44,436 nt of DNA from Chthonomonadaceae bacterium (GTDB lineage: Bacteria > Armatimonadota > Chthonomonadetes > Chthonomonadales > Chthonomonadaceae). Position numbers and translations under genes: made by a program. Below are positions 9,669-17,823 of the stretch, in pieces; the stretch's first letter is position 1, and every line of letters begins with the position of its first letter. The stretch spans positions 1-44,436 of the forward strand of contig JANXSG010000208.1 of assembly GCA_025352825.1 (NCBI GenBank), written 5' to 3'. The notes below the pieces were generated by a model. It ran no database searches and was not told where the DNA came from. It worked only from the letters and a program-made list of their open reading frames with translations.

Positions 9669-9923
9669 CCCTCATCCCCCCAACCCTCTTCTCCTGAACT
9701 TCGGGAGAAGAGGGAGCTCAATTCACTAATCTCCCCTCACTCACGCTGTAGGAGAGGGGGGGCAGAACTGGTAATCTCAGCCTATGCAGAGAGCGTTTTA
9801 ACTTCACCCCCTACCCCCTCTCCCATTTTGCTCGTTCCTCGCAAGAGAGAGGGGGTAGCAGAACTGGTAATTTGCCCCTCTCCCAGTGAGGAACGAACGT
9901 CCGGGAGAGGGGTTGGGGTGAGG
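9669..9923. repeat. Cluster of four palindromic intergenic repeats
   Basis: Units at about 9669-9714, 9731-9762, 9804-9858 and 9874-9923. Two carry the CTCGTTCCTCG (or reverse) loop. The spacer word GCAGAACTGGTAAT occurs twice, after the second and third units, which suggests amplification of a unit with its flank. The cluster fills most of the 386-bp divergent gap between the ThuA fusion and the beta-propeller gene, so both promoters must lie at its edges. Confidence 0.83.
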
Positions 9924-10015
9924 TTGAATCCCGCTTCGCAGGAAATATGCTGCTATATGATGAATGTTAATTCACTAATGTTGTATAAGATACCTGCTGA
10001 CTGGAGATTCCAAAT

Positions 10016-10918
10016 ATGCTATCTATTGTTCGTGTTTCGCTGACAATTTTCTTTCTCGCCGCCTGCTGTTCGTTCGCTTTGGCTCAGGAGGAGGAGACAC
10101 CATATACGCCCAAAAGCCACCATTTTATGTTCATGCAATACTCCCCCGGAAACCGTATTGTAGAACTTTCTACAGACGGGAAAATCCTCTGGGAGCACCC
10201 GATGCCCGGCCTTGCTGTTATGTTTCAGGAATTGAAAAATGGACATGTCGTCTATGCTTATGGTGGAAATCCCACAGGCGTGCAGGAGGTGGATCGGGCG
10301 CACAAAGTAGTATGGAACTATACGGCGAAGTGTGAACAGGTACTCGGATTCAGTCGATTATCGAATGGAAATATCCTCGTGGGCGAGCAAGGGCCGTGCC
10401 GGGCGGTCGAAGTCGATCGGAAGGGCAATGAAGTTCATGTCACCCCGCTTACTACCTTCGAAAAGCCAGCTCACAGGCAACTCAGAAGCCTGCATAAACT
10501 GAGTAATGGGAATATCCTATCCTGTCATGAAGCAGATGCCACCGTGCGCGAGGTTGACCCTACGGGCAAAGTGGTGTGGGAATATCCGAATGTGTCGAAC
10601 GTTTTTGAAGCGATCCGGCTCAAAAATGGGAATACACTGATCGGGTGCGGCACACAGGCAAGGATAATCGAAGTCACAAAAGATGGCAAAACAGTCTGGG
10701 AATTCGGGGCGAAGGACGCCCCAGAACTGGGTTTGACCTGGATCACCGGCATTCAGCTATTGGGAAATGGTAACCTGGTCGCTGCCAACTTCGTGCGAGG
10801 CACGGAGGGTAAGGGGGTCCATGCTTTTGAAGTCACCCGTGATAAAAAAGTATTGTGGACTTTTGCAGACCATAAGATAGCCACTCTTGTCACCATGGCA
10901 CACTTCCTAGATGAATAG
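10016..10918 (+). CDS. Secreted PQQ-like beta-propeller protein
   Basis: A 300-residue protein with a signal peptide (1-23, ending FALAQ). The mature part is a propeller of five or six blades. Each blade carries an NGN or NGH turn: LKNGHVV (about 75), LSNGNIL (about 122 and 163), LKNGNTL (about 205) and LGNGNLV (about 253), alternating with VxEVDxxGKxVWxY strands. No catalytic residues can be assigned, so it may be a binding or scaffold protein. GGAG lies 9 bases before the ATG. Its stop overlaps the start of the permease gene by 8 bases, so the two are co-translated, which suggests a role in sugar capture or sensing. Confidence 0.75.
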   Translation: MLSIVRVSLTIFFLAACCSFALAQEEETPYTPKSHHFMFMQYSPGNRIVELSTDGKILWEHPMPGLAVMFQELKNGHVVYAYGGNPTGVQEVDRAHKVVWNYTAKCEQVLGFSRLSNGNILVGEQGPCRAVEVDRKGNEVHVTPLTTFEKPAHRQLRSLHKLSNGNILSCHEADATVREVDPTGKVVWEYPNVSNVFEAIRLKNGNTLIGCGTQARIIEVTKDGKTVWEFGAKDAPELGLTWITGIQLLGNGNLVAANFVRGTEGKGVHAFEVTRDKKVLWTFADHKIATLVTMAHFLDE

Positions 10919-11876
10919 ACTGCTGCACCGTATTCGCGGCCTACAGGAGATTGGAGTTCTCGCCGCTTTAATGGTGCTATGCATCTACCTTGCTCTCTCC
11001 ACAACTACATTTCTAGTCCCTCTCAACCTTCTGCAGGTCGCCCGTCAGTCTTCTTACTATGGGATCATGGCAGTTGGGATGGTTTTTGTTGTGTCGATGG
11101 GCGACATCGATCTGTCGGTCGGATCGATCCTCACACTAACCAATGTCGCCACTGCCCTTGCGCTTCGTGATAAAATCCCGCTTCCATTCTCTATTCTCAT
11201 CGGACTATCTGCAGGGGCTGTGTGCGGGTTCTTGAATGGGGTTTTAGCGGTGTGGCTTCGAATCCCCATGATTATCGTCACGCTCGGCACACTCAGCCTG
11301 TATCGCGGTTTGGCGCTGATGTTCTCGGATGCGTCTCCTATCAGCCAATTCCCCAAAGATAACATTCTTTTTACAGTAGGCGGTGGTGAAATCTTGGGGG
11401 TTCCAACCAGTGTTATCCTAATGATTGTTATTGGTATTCTGGGCTGGCTTGGGATAACCCGTTCCATCTATGGACGCCGAATCGAAGCGATGGGCAGCAG
11501 CCCCACCACGGCTCGGCTCTCCGGCATCCCTATCAATAAATATCGGATTGGGGTTATGACACTGAATGGTGTGATTACTGCGCTGGCCGGAATAATCGCA
11601 TTGGCGTTTCTGCAGTCTGCTGATCCCAGTACTGGGCCAGGTTTTGAGTTGTGGGTGATTGCCTCCGTGATTATTGGAGGTACGGCTTTGAGCGGTGGAC
11701 ATGGCTCCGTCCCAGGTGCGATCCTTGGAGCGCTGATCATCGCAGTTATCCGTAACGGCCTCATCCTCCATCAAGCTCCTACATATGCCGCAACTGCCAT
11801 CACCGGAGTGGTGATTATCATTGCTGTCGCCATAGATTCATTCGTGAAACGCCGCAGGCTGGGAAAATTGGCATAA
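10911..11876 (+). CDS. ABC sugar transporter permease, RbsC/BPD_transp_2 family
   Basis: An inner-membrane permease of 321 residues with about 8-10 hydrophobic spans. Family landmarks are VGMVFVVSMGDIDLSVGSI (about 55-73), the characteristic GGIDLSVG-like loop, and IIGGTALSGGHGSVPGAILGALII near 255-280. It would pair with an RbsA-type ATPase and a periplasmic sugar-binding protein; neither is adjacent. A sugar-binding lipoprotein of the matching class lies at 42044-43138, but a partnership is only inference. Its ATG at 10911 lies inside the end of the preceding gene. A truncated third gene follows 16 bases after its stop. Confidence 0.9.
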   Translation: MNRLLHRIRGLQEIGVLAALMVLCIYLALSTTTFLVPLNLLQVARQSSYYGIMAVGMVFVVSMGDIDLSVGSILTLTNVATALALRDKIPLPFSILIGLSAGAVCGFLNGVLAVWLRIPMIIVTLGTLSLYRGLALMFSDASPISQFPKDNILFTVGGGEILGVPTSVILMIVIGILGWLGITRSIYGRRIEAMGSSPTTARLSGIPINKYRIGVMTLNGVITALAGIIALAFLQSADPSTGPGFELWVIASVIIGGTALSGGHGSVPGAILGALIIAVIRNGLILHQAPTYAATAITGVVIIIAVAIDSFVKRRRLGKLA

Positions 11877-11892
11877 AACCGGAGGCAGACCA

Positions 11893-11995
11893 ATCTCAAC
11901 ATTAGAACTATTCGATTTCAATCCGATAACTGACCATCCAGAGTTCAAACTGCTCAAGGCGTTCTTTCCAATGACTCTTGAAAGTCCTTATCCAT
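11893..11995 (+). pseudogene. Truncated 5' fragment of a gene downstream of the permease
   Basis: GGAGG (11881-11885) stands 7 bases before an ATC codon at 11893. From there the frame reads STLELFDFNPITDHPEF and on to FFPMTLESP before meeting duplicated DNA at 11996, where coding sense is lost; the frame stops at 12055-12057. Spacing and frame suit a third operon gene whose body was removed. Either the start codon mutated from ATG to ATC or ATC is used. The protein family is not recognised. Confidence 0.45.
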
Positions 11996-12177
11996 TACCG
12001 ATTAGGTGGAGTATCCGGCACATCCACAACTATGCGGATAAGATTGTCCCGATATAAAACTCCTCCAGAACGCCAATGGCCTTCCACTCTCTGGGTTACA
12101 TAACTGACTGCACCGAATTGATCTACGATCTCCAAAACTGCTTCTGCAATCCACTCATTAGGAACGGCACTTATCAT
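11995..12177 (-). pseudogene. Copy A of unknown small gene 2, 3'-truncated
   Basis: Sixty codons from ATG 12177, sharing with copy B the segment AEAVLEIVDQFGAVSYVTQR and on to VVDVPDTPPNR, where it stops exactly at the edge of the duplication. The start overlaps the stop of the upstream gene (TAATG). This copy keeps an open W-I codon pair where copy B has a stop and a new ATG. The family resembles small uncharacterised proteins found in sets in cyanobacteria (recalled, not searched). Confidence 0.6.
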
Positions 12178-12411
12178 TAAACTGGAGTGGGAGAAGTACC
12201 TCGAAGCGCCGCCACTTGCTGCTCATAGGTTGCCTTTCCTACCACCGTAAAAAGGATATTCTAGTCTGCGAGTGCTTCTAAGGCGGCTTCAGGAAAGAGA
12301 TGTTCTCCCGATTTCATCACCCGACTGGAGAACCTGCCTAGCAAAAATGCCAGCGCCAACTTCTCTCTCTACCTATTGTCGAATCGAATTGTCACCATGA
12401 GCTCTACTTTC
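11996..12411. repeat. Direct repeat copy A (416 bp)
   Basis: Aligns without gaps to 13995-14410 at a constant offset of 1999 bases, with about 22 mismatches counted by eye (about 95 % identity). It carries the degraded starts of two small leftward genes. The left boundary cuts the second gene and abuts the truncated gene at 11893-11995. Confidence 0.92.
12177..12398 (-). pseudogene. Copy A of unknown small gene 1, two nonsense codons
   Basis: From ATG 12398 the frame runs 74 codons to TAA at 12177. It starts MVTIRFDNR, then TAG at codon 10, then REKLALAFLLGRFSSRVMKS and on; a second TAG occurs where copy B reads CAG in ALADQN. The codon-10 stop is shared with copy B, so it predates the duplication; the second is private to copy A. 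Confidence 0.6.
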
Positions 12412-12499
12412 ACATTATGTCCCCATAAGAAATGATATTCCTAAAGTAATCAAATTACCCCTTGCGAGATTTCTCAGTTGGGCAATATAAGATAGCAAA

Positions 12500-12874
12500 T
12501 CAAGAAATGTTCGCCTCTTGAAGCGTATTGTGCCAATTTCGTCTTTGGGCACGCAATGTTTCGGCGAAGGCGCGAACTCGGGTTTTAAGGGGTTCGGGGG
12601 CGTCGGAGCGCTCCTCAAGAATTTGCAGTAGCGTCAGAGCATGGTGAAAATCGCCCGCGTTTGCCCATGCGCTTGCTGCGCTGAAATGGCTTCGAATGGC
12701 ACGGGCGGAGTCCCCCTCAGCGTCAGCGCGTTGGGCAAGTCCTTCTTCGAGGGTGGCGGCCTCCGCAAAACGGGAAGCAGACAGCTCTTCCAGCCCTTCT
12801 GCCCTCAAGAGAGCCGCTTGCAGAAGCAGATTTGATTTGCAGACTTCATCTTCGGGATATGGGACAATGCTCAT
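12500..12874 (-). CDS. Unknown protein with TPR-like helices
   Basis: A 124-residue, alanine- and leucine-rich, all-helical protein. The stretch about 55-110 (ARAIRSHFSAASAWANAGDF, then HHALTLLQ) fits one or two TPR-like hairpins, suggesting a protein-binding role. The ATG at 12874 is 5 bases after the stop of the upstream 185-residue gene with no clear ribosome site, so the two are probably translationally coupled. No family is recognised. The pair sits between the two direct repeats and was probably acquired or kept as a unit. Confidence 0.55.
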   Translation of the reverse strand: MSIVPYPEDEVCKSNLLLQAALLRAEGLEELSASRFAEAATLEEGLAQRADAEGDSARAIRSHFSAASAWANAGDFHHALTLLQILEERSDAPEPLKTRVRAFAETLRAQRRNWHNTLQEANIS

Positions 12875-12879
12875 AGTAT

Positions 12880-13437
12880 TTAATCCATGTACGGTAAGTG
12901 AAATGAGATCAAGATTTCACGGAGAGTGAAGCCTACCACAATGACGTAACCTCTGAGACGCGCCGGATTCTCGCGGAGTTGTCGAATTTTCAGGCGCTGA
13001 CGTTCGCGTAGATCGTCAATATTTTCCGACAATGTTCCACTCACTTCCAATGACCACTCTTCCGTATCGTTTCCAATCCTATAATCGAACCGTTCCCCCT
13101 CAAGCGCGACAGATAAAACTCGCAGCCCCAATAGTTTTGGTATCAACGCACAGGCTACGCCTAAAGCGCCCCACTCCGTCAGCACATGCTCTTGTACAGG
13201 AAGCGGCTTAAATGTGCTGGAACGTGCTAACCATGTCAGATGAACAACACTTTTTTGTTCATGCCCAATATCATCCGTTTTTGAAATAGAGAGATCGGCG
13301 AAACCACTATTGCTTCCACCGCCGAACCTATCAATCACAAATGAGGTGAAAATCTCCGCCCCGATCGAGTGGAGCAATAGATTTTCTTCCAACAGGATAT
13401 TAAGTGATGTATTGGAAGTATGATTCACATCGGACAT
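12880..13437 (-). CDS. Unknown 185-residue protein, possible nuclease-like fold
   Basis: No confident family. The C-terminal half has FDYRIGNDTEEWSLEVSG at about 115-132, a D...E-x-(V)-x pattern on adjacent strands, then a basic helix (ERQRLKIRQLRENPARLR, about 144-161) and a hydrophobic strand (GYVIVVGFTLREILISF). This layout recalls PD-(D/E)XK nucleases, but the usual lysine is Ser, so catalysis is doubtful. The N-terminal half has no motif. It is the first gene of a two-gene unit with the 124-residue TPR-like protein. A defence or toxin-antitoxin role is speculation. Confidence 0.5.
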   Translation of the reverse strand: MSDVNHTSNTSLNILLEENLLLHSIGAEIFTSFVIDRFGGGSNSGFADLSISKTDDIGHEQKSVVHLTWLARSSTFKPLPVQEHVLTEWGALGVACALIPKLLGLRVLSVALEGERFDYRIGNDTEEWSLEVSGTLSENIDDLRERQRLKIRQLRENPARLRGYVIVVGFTLREILISFHLPYMD

Positions 13438-13622
13438 AGGATTGTATCAGCGTAAAGGAACAGTTATGTTACTCGGTATTTCTTCAAATCACATTAAGAT
13501 ATTGGTAATTTCGATTTGATCATCAATTCATTATACTATATATCAGATGCCAAAATTAGGCTGAAGTTCAAGTTGGTAAGTAACAGGAATAAGAGCGTGA
13601 CGATTTGAAACGTACCCGGCAA

Positions 13623-13898
13623 TCACGAAGAGGTTCGCTCCATCACGCCACCAAGCGTTTCTGCGAAATTGTAGCCGATTCGGATTCCATAAAGAGGTGC
13701 ATCAGGTCGATTGGCGTGCAGATGATGGGAAGCTGAAAGACTATGATTTTCTACTTCATATTCTCCAGTTTTTACATTAATGATAACCATCTTTCCAATG
13801 TTCTCAGGAGATTCTACTTTTGCACATATACTTTTGGCATACCAAGCTTTCCCTCTTTTCGCCACTTCTTCACCACTCATCTGCGTATATATCGCCAT
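13623..13898 (-). CDS. Unknown small protein 3 of the duplicated module
   Basis: A 91-residue protein with GEEVAKRGKAWYAKSI (about 9-24), IGKMVIINVKTGEYEVEN (about 34-51) and a C-terminal APLYGIRIGYNFAETLGG (about 72-88). The pattern of a GKxVxIDxxTGEYEID stretch followed by LYGxRIGY is known from small uncharacterised proteins of cyanobacteria and other environmental bacteria, often beside short partner genes (recalled, not searched). GGAG lies 7 bases before the ATG. It overlaps the end of gene 2 by 22 bases. It lies outside the duplicated block and appears intact. A toxin-antitoxin-like role is possible but unproven. Confidence 0.6.
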   Translation of the reverse strand: MAIYTQMSGEEVAKRGKAWYAKSICAKVESPENIGKMVIINVKTGEYEVENHSLSASHHLHANRPDAPLYGIRIGYNFAETLGGVMERTSS

Positions 13899-14149
13899 AC
13901 CTGTCTCCGATCATAATAGCCGCACACCAATTCACACGTTCCATTTATATTGTACACCGGATCCATCCACTCACTCTTGAACGTCCTCATCGATTGCCGA
14001 TTAGGTGGAGTATCCGGTACGTCTACGACAATGCGGATAAGATTGTCCCGATATAAAACTCCTCCAGAACGCCAATGGCCTTCCACTCTCTGAGTTACAT
14101 AACTGACTGCACCGAATTGATCTACGATCTCCAAAACTGCTTCTGCCAT
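13877..14149 (-). CDS. Copy B of unknown small gene 2 (probably restarted or degraded)
   Basis: Ninety codons from ATG 14149. The ancestral start is ATG 14176 (overlapping the stop of gene 1), but codon 9 is TGA; the next codon is ATG, so translation could restart there. The shared part runs to VDVPDTPPNR; then RTFKSEWMDPVYNINGT and a Tyr/Arg-rich tail follow. The tail looks unlike the expected conserved C-terminus, hinting at another lesion. The protein, if made, would be a soluble unknown. Confidence 0.4.
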   Translation of the reverse strand: MAEAVLEIVDQFGAVSYVTQRVEGHWRSGGVLYRDNLIRIVVDVPDTPPNRQSMRTFKSEWMDPVYNINGTCELVCGYYDRRQVWRYIRR

Positions 14150-14410
14150 TCACTCATTAGGAACGGCGCCTATCATTATACAGGAGTGGGAAAAGTACCT
14201 CGAAGCGCCGCTACTTGCTGCTCATAGGTTGCCTTTCCTAACACCGTATAAGGGATATTCTGGTCTGCGAGTGCTTCTAAGGCGGCTTCAGGAAAGATAT
14301 GTTCTCCCGATTTCATCACCCGACTGGAGAACCTGCCTAGCAAAAATGCCAGCGCCAACTTCTCTCTCTACCTATTGTCGAATCGAATTGTTACCATGAT
14401 CTCTACTTTC
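13995..14410. repeat. Direct repeat copy B (416 bp)
   Basis: Partner of 11996-12411 (offset 1999, no gaps, about 95 % identity). The 2-kb stretch from one copy to the other carries the 185/124-residue gene pair and small gene 3. No transposase or terminal inverted repeat is seen, so unequal exchange or insertion by homologous recombination is more likely than transposition. Confidence 0.92.
14176..14397 (-). pseudogene. Copy B of unknown small gene 1 with a nonsense codon
   Basis: ATG 14397 opens MVTIRFDNR followed by TAG at codon 10; the rest of the frame is intact to TAA 14176 (GRFSSRVMKSGEHIFPEAAL and on to RGTFPTPV). A TTG at 14358 could start a 60-residue remainder, but no ribosome site precedes it. 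The same stop is in copy A. The gene ends in TAATG, overlapping the start of gene 2. Confidence 0.55.
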
Positions 14411-14792
14411 TTGCAATTTCCTTAGCGTTCAGCACACCTAATTCATAATAGGTTGAAATCAACTCAATGTCAAATCTGTAGAGATTACTGTTTAAATATC
14501 AGGGGCGCTGATATCTCACTATTATTCCACTTCTCCTTTTAGTCCAGATTGTCCAGTTACAATCTATAGCGGTAAATATCTCTTTAAGCATACAGTCAAA
14601 TGATACTTTAATCACGTCATAATGATATTGGTTATGAAATCTTCATGCACCATATCGGATCGTCTGCCCAAACCTCTTCAAAGAGCGCTGTATCTGTAAA
14701 CGTCTCTTATCTGAGTGGCAAGACCAATTATTCCAGCGCATTGTGCGAGCTTGGCACTTGCTAAGCTCATTACCCAAGAATAGGAGAGAAAT
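14411..14792. other. Intergenic region upstream of the propeller-PA14 gene
   Basis: AT-rich, no gene seen. It holds a hairpin ATATCAG-GGGCG-CTGATAT at 14496-14514 of unknown role. A TGGCAC...TTGC string near 14753 was checked as a sigma-54 site but the spacing is too short. Confidence 0.4.
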
Positions 14793-17558
14793 ATGAATAG
14801 GTTTGCATGTCTGCTTATTCTAGTATCAGCCATGTTTGCCTCCACTGTGATGCAGGTCAGCGCTCAGGTAACCGTATACCTCGGCTTCCTGGATAACCAG
14901 ACAGCACCTGCATTCGCCCCTTTTCCCTGGAGAGGAAGTATTAACACCGCATTCCTGGGGGATTTGGGTACGAATTTTAAGACAGGCTGTATACTCATTC
15001 ATAACGGCGGAGGAGCCAGCCAAACAATAGGCTCTGGGGCTTCCGTATCTGGATTTAATAATGGAGCTATATTCCAGCTTTGGGATTCCCTTATAGGAAG
15101 TGGAATAGCGATTCCACCCGGGCATAATCTTATTCTTGCCCAGACATCTGCATTCAATTTCGATACCTCCAAACAGCCATCCATTATAAATCCCGCTCTG
15201 GCGACATCCGGCCATCCTGTGATACATATCACTCTGAACGGTATCTCCAAAAGCTTCACAGATAGCGCTCAAGTACTGAACACAGGTGGCTTTGATGTGG
15301 GGGCTGCATTGGGAAGAAATGATTCGATGCAGTGGAGATTGGTCGGCACCACTGGTATTGGGAATCCTGGTGGAACCGGGCTTCTCAAAACGGCAGTTCT
15401 CACGTATCACAACGATAACATGCGAACGGGTCAGAATATTAATGAAAGTGTTCTCACCTCCTCCAATGTGAATACGAATAGTTTTGGAAAGCTATTTAGT
15501 CACGCGGTTGATGGATATATATATGCTCAGCCATTGGTAATTCCAAATATTACAATCAATAAAAAAGTTCACACTGCCGTCTATGCCGCTACGGAGCATA
15601 ACAGTGTTTATGCTTTCGATGCAGACGATGATATTGGAGCCAACGCAAATCCTCTCTGGTCGGTAAACCTTGGCCCTTCTATTCCTTCCTGGATGGTAAA
15701 TACAGAAGACCTGGTTCCAGAAATTGGGATTACAAGTACTCCTGTTATTAATCCAAGCGCCTATCTCATGTATGTTGTCTCTAAAACAATGGTTAATGGC
15801 AGCGTTGTCCAGATGCTGCATGCCCTGGATACGCGCACTGGCGCGGAAAAACTTGGCGGTCCGGTAGTACTTACAGCCTCTTACCCCGGACATGGCGATG
15901 GCAACGATGGAAATGGGCATGTGCCTTACTATCCCCTGCTTCAACACCAGAGATCGGCGCTGCTGCTATTGAATGGCGTGGTATACATTGCGTCCGCATC
16001 ACATGGAGATAACGGCCCGTACCATGGCTGGGTGCTTGGATATTCTGCTAAAACACTCCAACAGATATACATCTATAATACTACTCCTGATGGAGGTTTG
16101 GGTGGAATATGGCAAGGTGGCTGCGGCCCCGCGTCCGACTCTACTGGCAGTATCTATTTCAGCACTGGAAACGGGACTTTCGATGCTGATCTTGGTGGAA
16201 GAGACTACGGCGATAGTGTAGTCAAAATCAATGTAAAGAGTGGTGTGCTCGATATCCGTGACTACTTCACTCCCTTCAATCAAAACGACCTCAATAACGC
16301 CGATACCGACCTTGGATCTGGTGGCGCGATCGTACTGCCAGCATCCGTTGGAAATACCAAGACTCCCCATCTACTGGTTGCGGCCGGAAAAGAAGGGAAA
16401 ATATACCTCGTAAATCGTGATAAAATGGGACATTTCCATAGTGGAGATGATTCACAGATTGTTCAGTCCCTGCAGTATGCAATCGGCGGCTCTTTCGATA
16501 CGCCTGCCTACTTCAATGGCTCTATCTACTACGGTGGCGCGGGTGATGTGCTGAAACGTTTCTCCATTTCCAATGCACGGATCAACCCGACCCCTGCCTC
16601 GTACTCCAATGTCGGTTTCGATTTCACTGGGGCTACACCGGTAGTCACCGCAAATAGATCGGATAATGGGATCGTCTGGGCGATTCAGAATCAAGGGAAC
16701 TCGGTACTCCATGCTTTTGATGCCACAAATCTTTCCAACGAACTCTATAACTCCAGCCAGTCTCCGGGGAGAGATGACCTCAACGGCTATGTTAAATTCA
16801 GTGTCCCTACAGTCGCCAACGGTAAAGCGTATGTAGGATCACAGTATCAACTGTCTGTACTAGGTGCGGGATACTGGACTCCGATACCAACTATCTCGCC
16901 CAACGGGGCTGCATCGTCTTCCCCGGTCATCGTTACTATTTCAGATGCTCTGCCCACAGCAAGCATTCGATATACTACCGATGGCAGCAAACCCACGAAC
17001 ACGTCTGCACTCTACACGAACACACCGCTCACCATCGCTGCATCTACACTTCTGAAAGCCAAAGCGTTCTCGCCGGGATCTCGAGATAGTGGTACAGCAA
17101 GCGCAGGCTTTCTGATTGATGGAGGCCCGGGATCGGGAAATGGACTCACGGGAACATATTTCTCGAATATCGACCTTACAGGTAACACTCATGTACGAGT
17201 GGATCCTACAGTAGACTTCGATTGGGGAGGCGGCTCTCCGATTAACGGGGTGGATGGGAATAACTGGAGCGTTCGATGGACAGGATTCGTGCAGCCCCGA
17301 GTCACAGGGAACATAACATTTACAACAGCCACAGATGATGGAGTGCGTGTCTGGGTAAATAACCAACTCGTTATCGATAACTGGACTTACCACGCCTATA
17401 CTCTCGACAATGGTGCTATAAATCTCACTACAGGAACTAAATATCCTATCCAGATGGAGTTCTTTCAGGGATATGGTGGCTCGTTAGCGCATCTCTACTG
17501 GTCGAACTTCCTGCAGTCGATTGCGCCAATACCTCAAAACCAGATGTACTCACACTAG
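14793..17558 (+). CDS. Secreted quinoprotein-like propeller with CHB/HEX-C and PA14 domains
   Basis: A 921-residue exported protein. A signal peptide (1-24, VSAQ end) is followed by an N-terminal domain (about 25-200) with FQLWDSLIGSG...LAQTSAFNFDTS, a module I associate with secreted proteins of environmental phyla. A PQQ-like propeller covers about 205-690 (AVYAATEHNSVYAFDAD, VAAGKEGKIYLVNRDK). Then comes a chitobiase/hexosaminidase C-terminal-like domain at about 700-777 (SIRYTTDGSKPT) and a PA14 domain at about 782-915 (GLTGTYFSN, TTATDDGVRVWVNNQLVIDNW). PA14 and CHB modules usually bind carbohydrate, so attachment to polysaccharide is likely. Whether PQQ is bound is uncertain. AGGAG precedes the ATG. 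It is a single-gene unit. Confidence 0.85.
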   Translation: MNRFACLLILVSAMFASTVMQVSAQVTVYLGFLDNQTAPAFAPFPWRGSINTAFLGDLGTNFKTGCILIHNGGGASQTIGSGASVSGFNNGAIFQLWDSLIGSGIAIPPGHNLILAQTSAFNFDTSKQPSIINPALATSGHPVIHITLNGISKSFTDSAQVLNTGGFDVGAALGRNDSMQWRLVGTTGIGNPGGTGLLKTAVLTYHNDNMRTGQNINESVLTSSNVNTNSFGKLFSHAVDGYIYAQPLVIPNITINKKVHTAVYAATEHNSVYAFDADDDIGANANPLWSVNLGPSIPSWMVNTEDLVPEIGITSTPVINPSAYLMYVVSKTMVNGSVVQMLHALDTRTGAEKLGGPVVLTASYPGHGDGNDGNGHVPYYPLLQHQRSALLLLNGVVYIASASHGDNGPYHGWVLGYSAKTLQQIYIYNTTPDGGLGGIWQGGCGPASDSTGSIYFSTGNGTFDADLGGRDYGDSVVKINVKSGVLDIRDYFTPFNQNDLNNADTDLGSGGAIVLPASVGNTKTPHLLVAAGKEGKIYLVNRDKMGHFHSGDDSQIVQSLQYAIGGSFDTPAYFNGSIYYGGAGDVLKRFSISNARINPTPASYSNVGFDFTGATPVVTANRSDNGIVWAIQNQGNSVLHAFDATNLSNELYNSSQSPGRDDLNGYVKFSVPTVANGKAYVGSQYQLSVLGAGYWTPIPTISPNGAASSSPVIVTISDALPTASIRYTTDGSKPTNTSALYTNTPLTIAASTLLKAKAFSPGSRDSGTASAGFLIDGGPGSGNGLTGTYFSNIDLTGNTHVRVDPTVDFDWGGGSPINGVDGNNWSVRWTGFVQPRVTGNITFTTATDDGVRVWVNNQLVIDNWTYHAYTLDNGAINLTTGTKYPIQMEFFQGYGGSLAHLYWSNFLQSIAPIPQNQMYSH

Positions 17559-17566
17559 CTCAAATT

Positions 17567-17600
17567 TCCCTGGCACACCGCTAAATGCCTGTGCCAGGGA
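17567..17600 (+). terminator. Hairpin after the propeller-PA14 gene
   Basis: An 11-bp perfect stem TCCCTGGCACA (17567-17577) / TGTGCCAGGGA (17590-17600) with a 12-base loop, 9 bases after the stop codon. There is no T run, so it may be a processing or stabilising hairpin rather than a classical terminator. Confidence 0.55.
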
Positions 17601-17631
17601 ATGCAATCAAGTACAAAATTAATTTACATGT

Positions 17632-17769
17632 ATAAGCAGGATAGGCAGGATAAAGACAGATTCGACGAGCATATAAGTAGATCCGTGGATTACAAAATTC
17701 TAGAAGTAAAGAAGTTAAATCCAGTCTAGTCAGATTGCATTGGCTTTTTATCCTGCCTATCCTGCTTAT
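17632..17769. repeat. Perfect 23-bp inverted repeat, arms 92 bp apart
   Basis: The left arm at 17632-17654 contains GCAGGATAGGCAGGAT; the right arm at 17747-17769 is its exact complement. The word resembles the CAGGATTAACAGGATT class of interspersed repeats and the pair at 43198-43309. It lies between convergent genes and could fold into a long stem terminating both. Confidence 0.8.
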
Positions 17770-17823
17770 CTCATGATAAAATAAAAAATATATTGCATTA
17801 AACAAAGTACGCATCTTCGGATC

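Noticed and set aside
9636-10043. 135-codon open frame
   Set aside because: Composed almost wholly of the repeat cluster; Pro/Ser/Arg-rich low-complexity translation without family likeness.
13820-14056. 78-codon rightward frame in the duplicated module
   Set aside because: Antisense to small genes 2 and 3, whose leftward frames have overlapping starts and a ribosome site.
14750-14770. Sigma-54 promoter (TGGCAC...TTGC)
   Set aside because: The GG and GC elements are too close for the required -24/-12 spacing.
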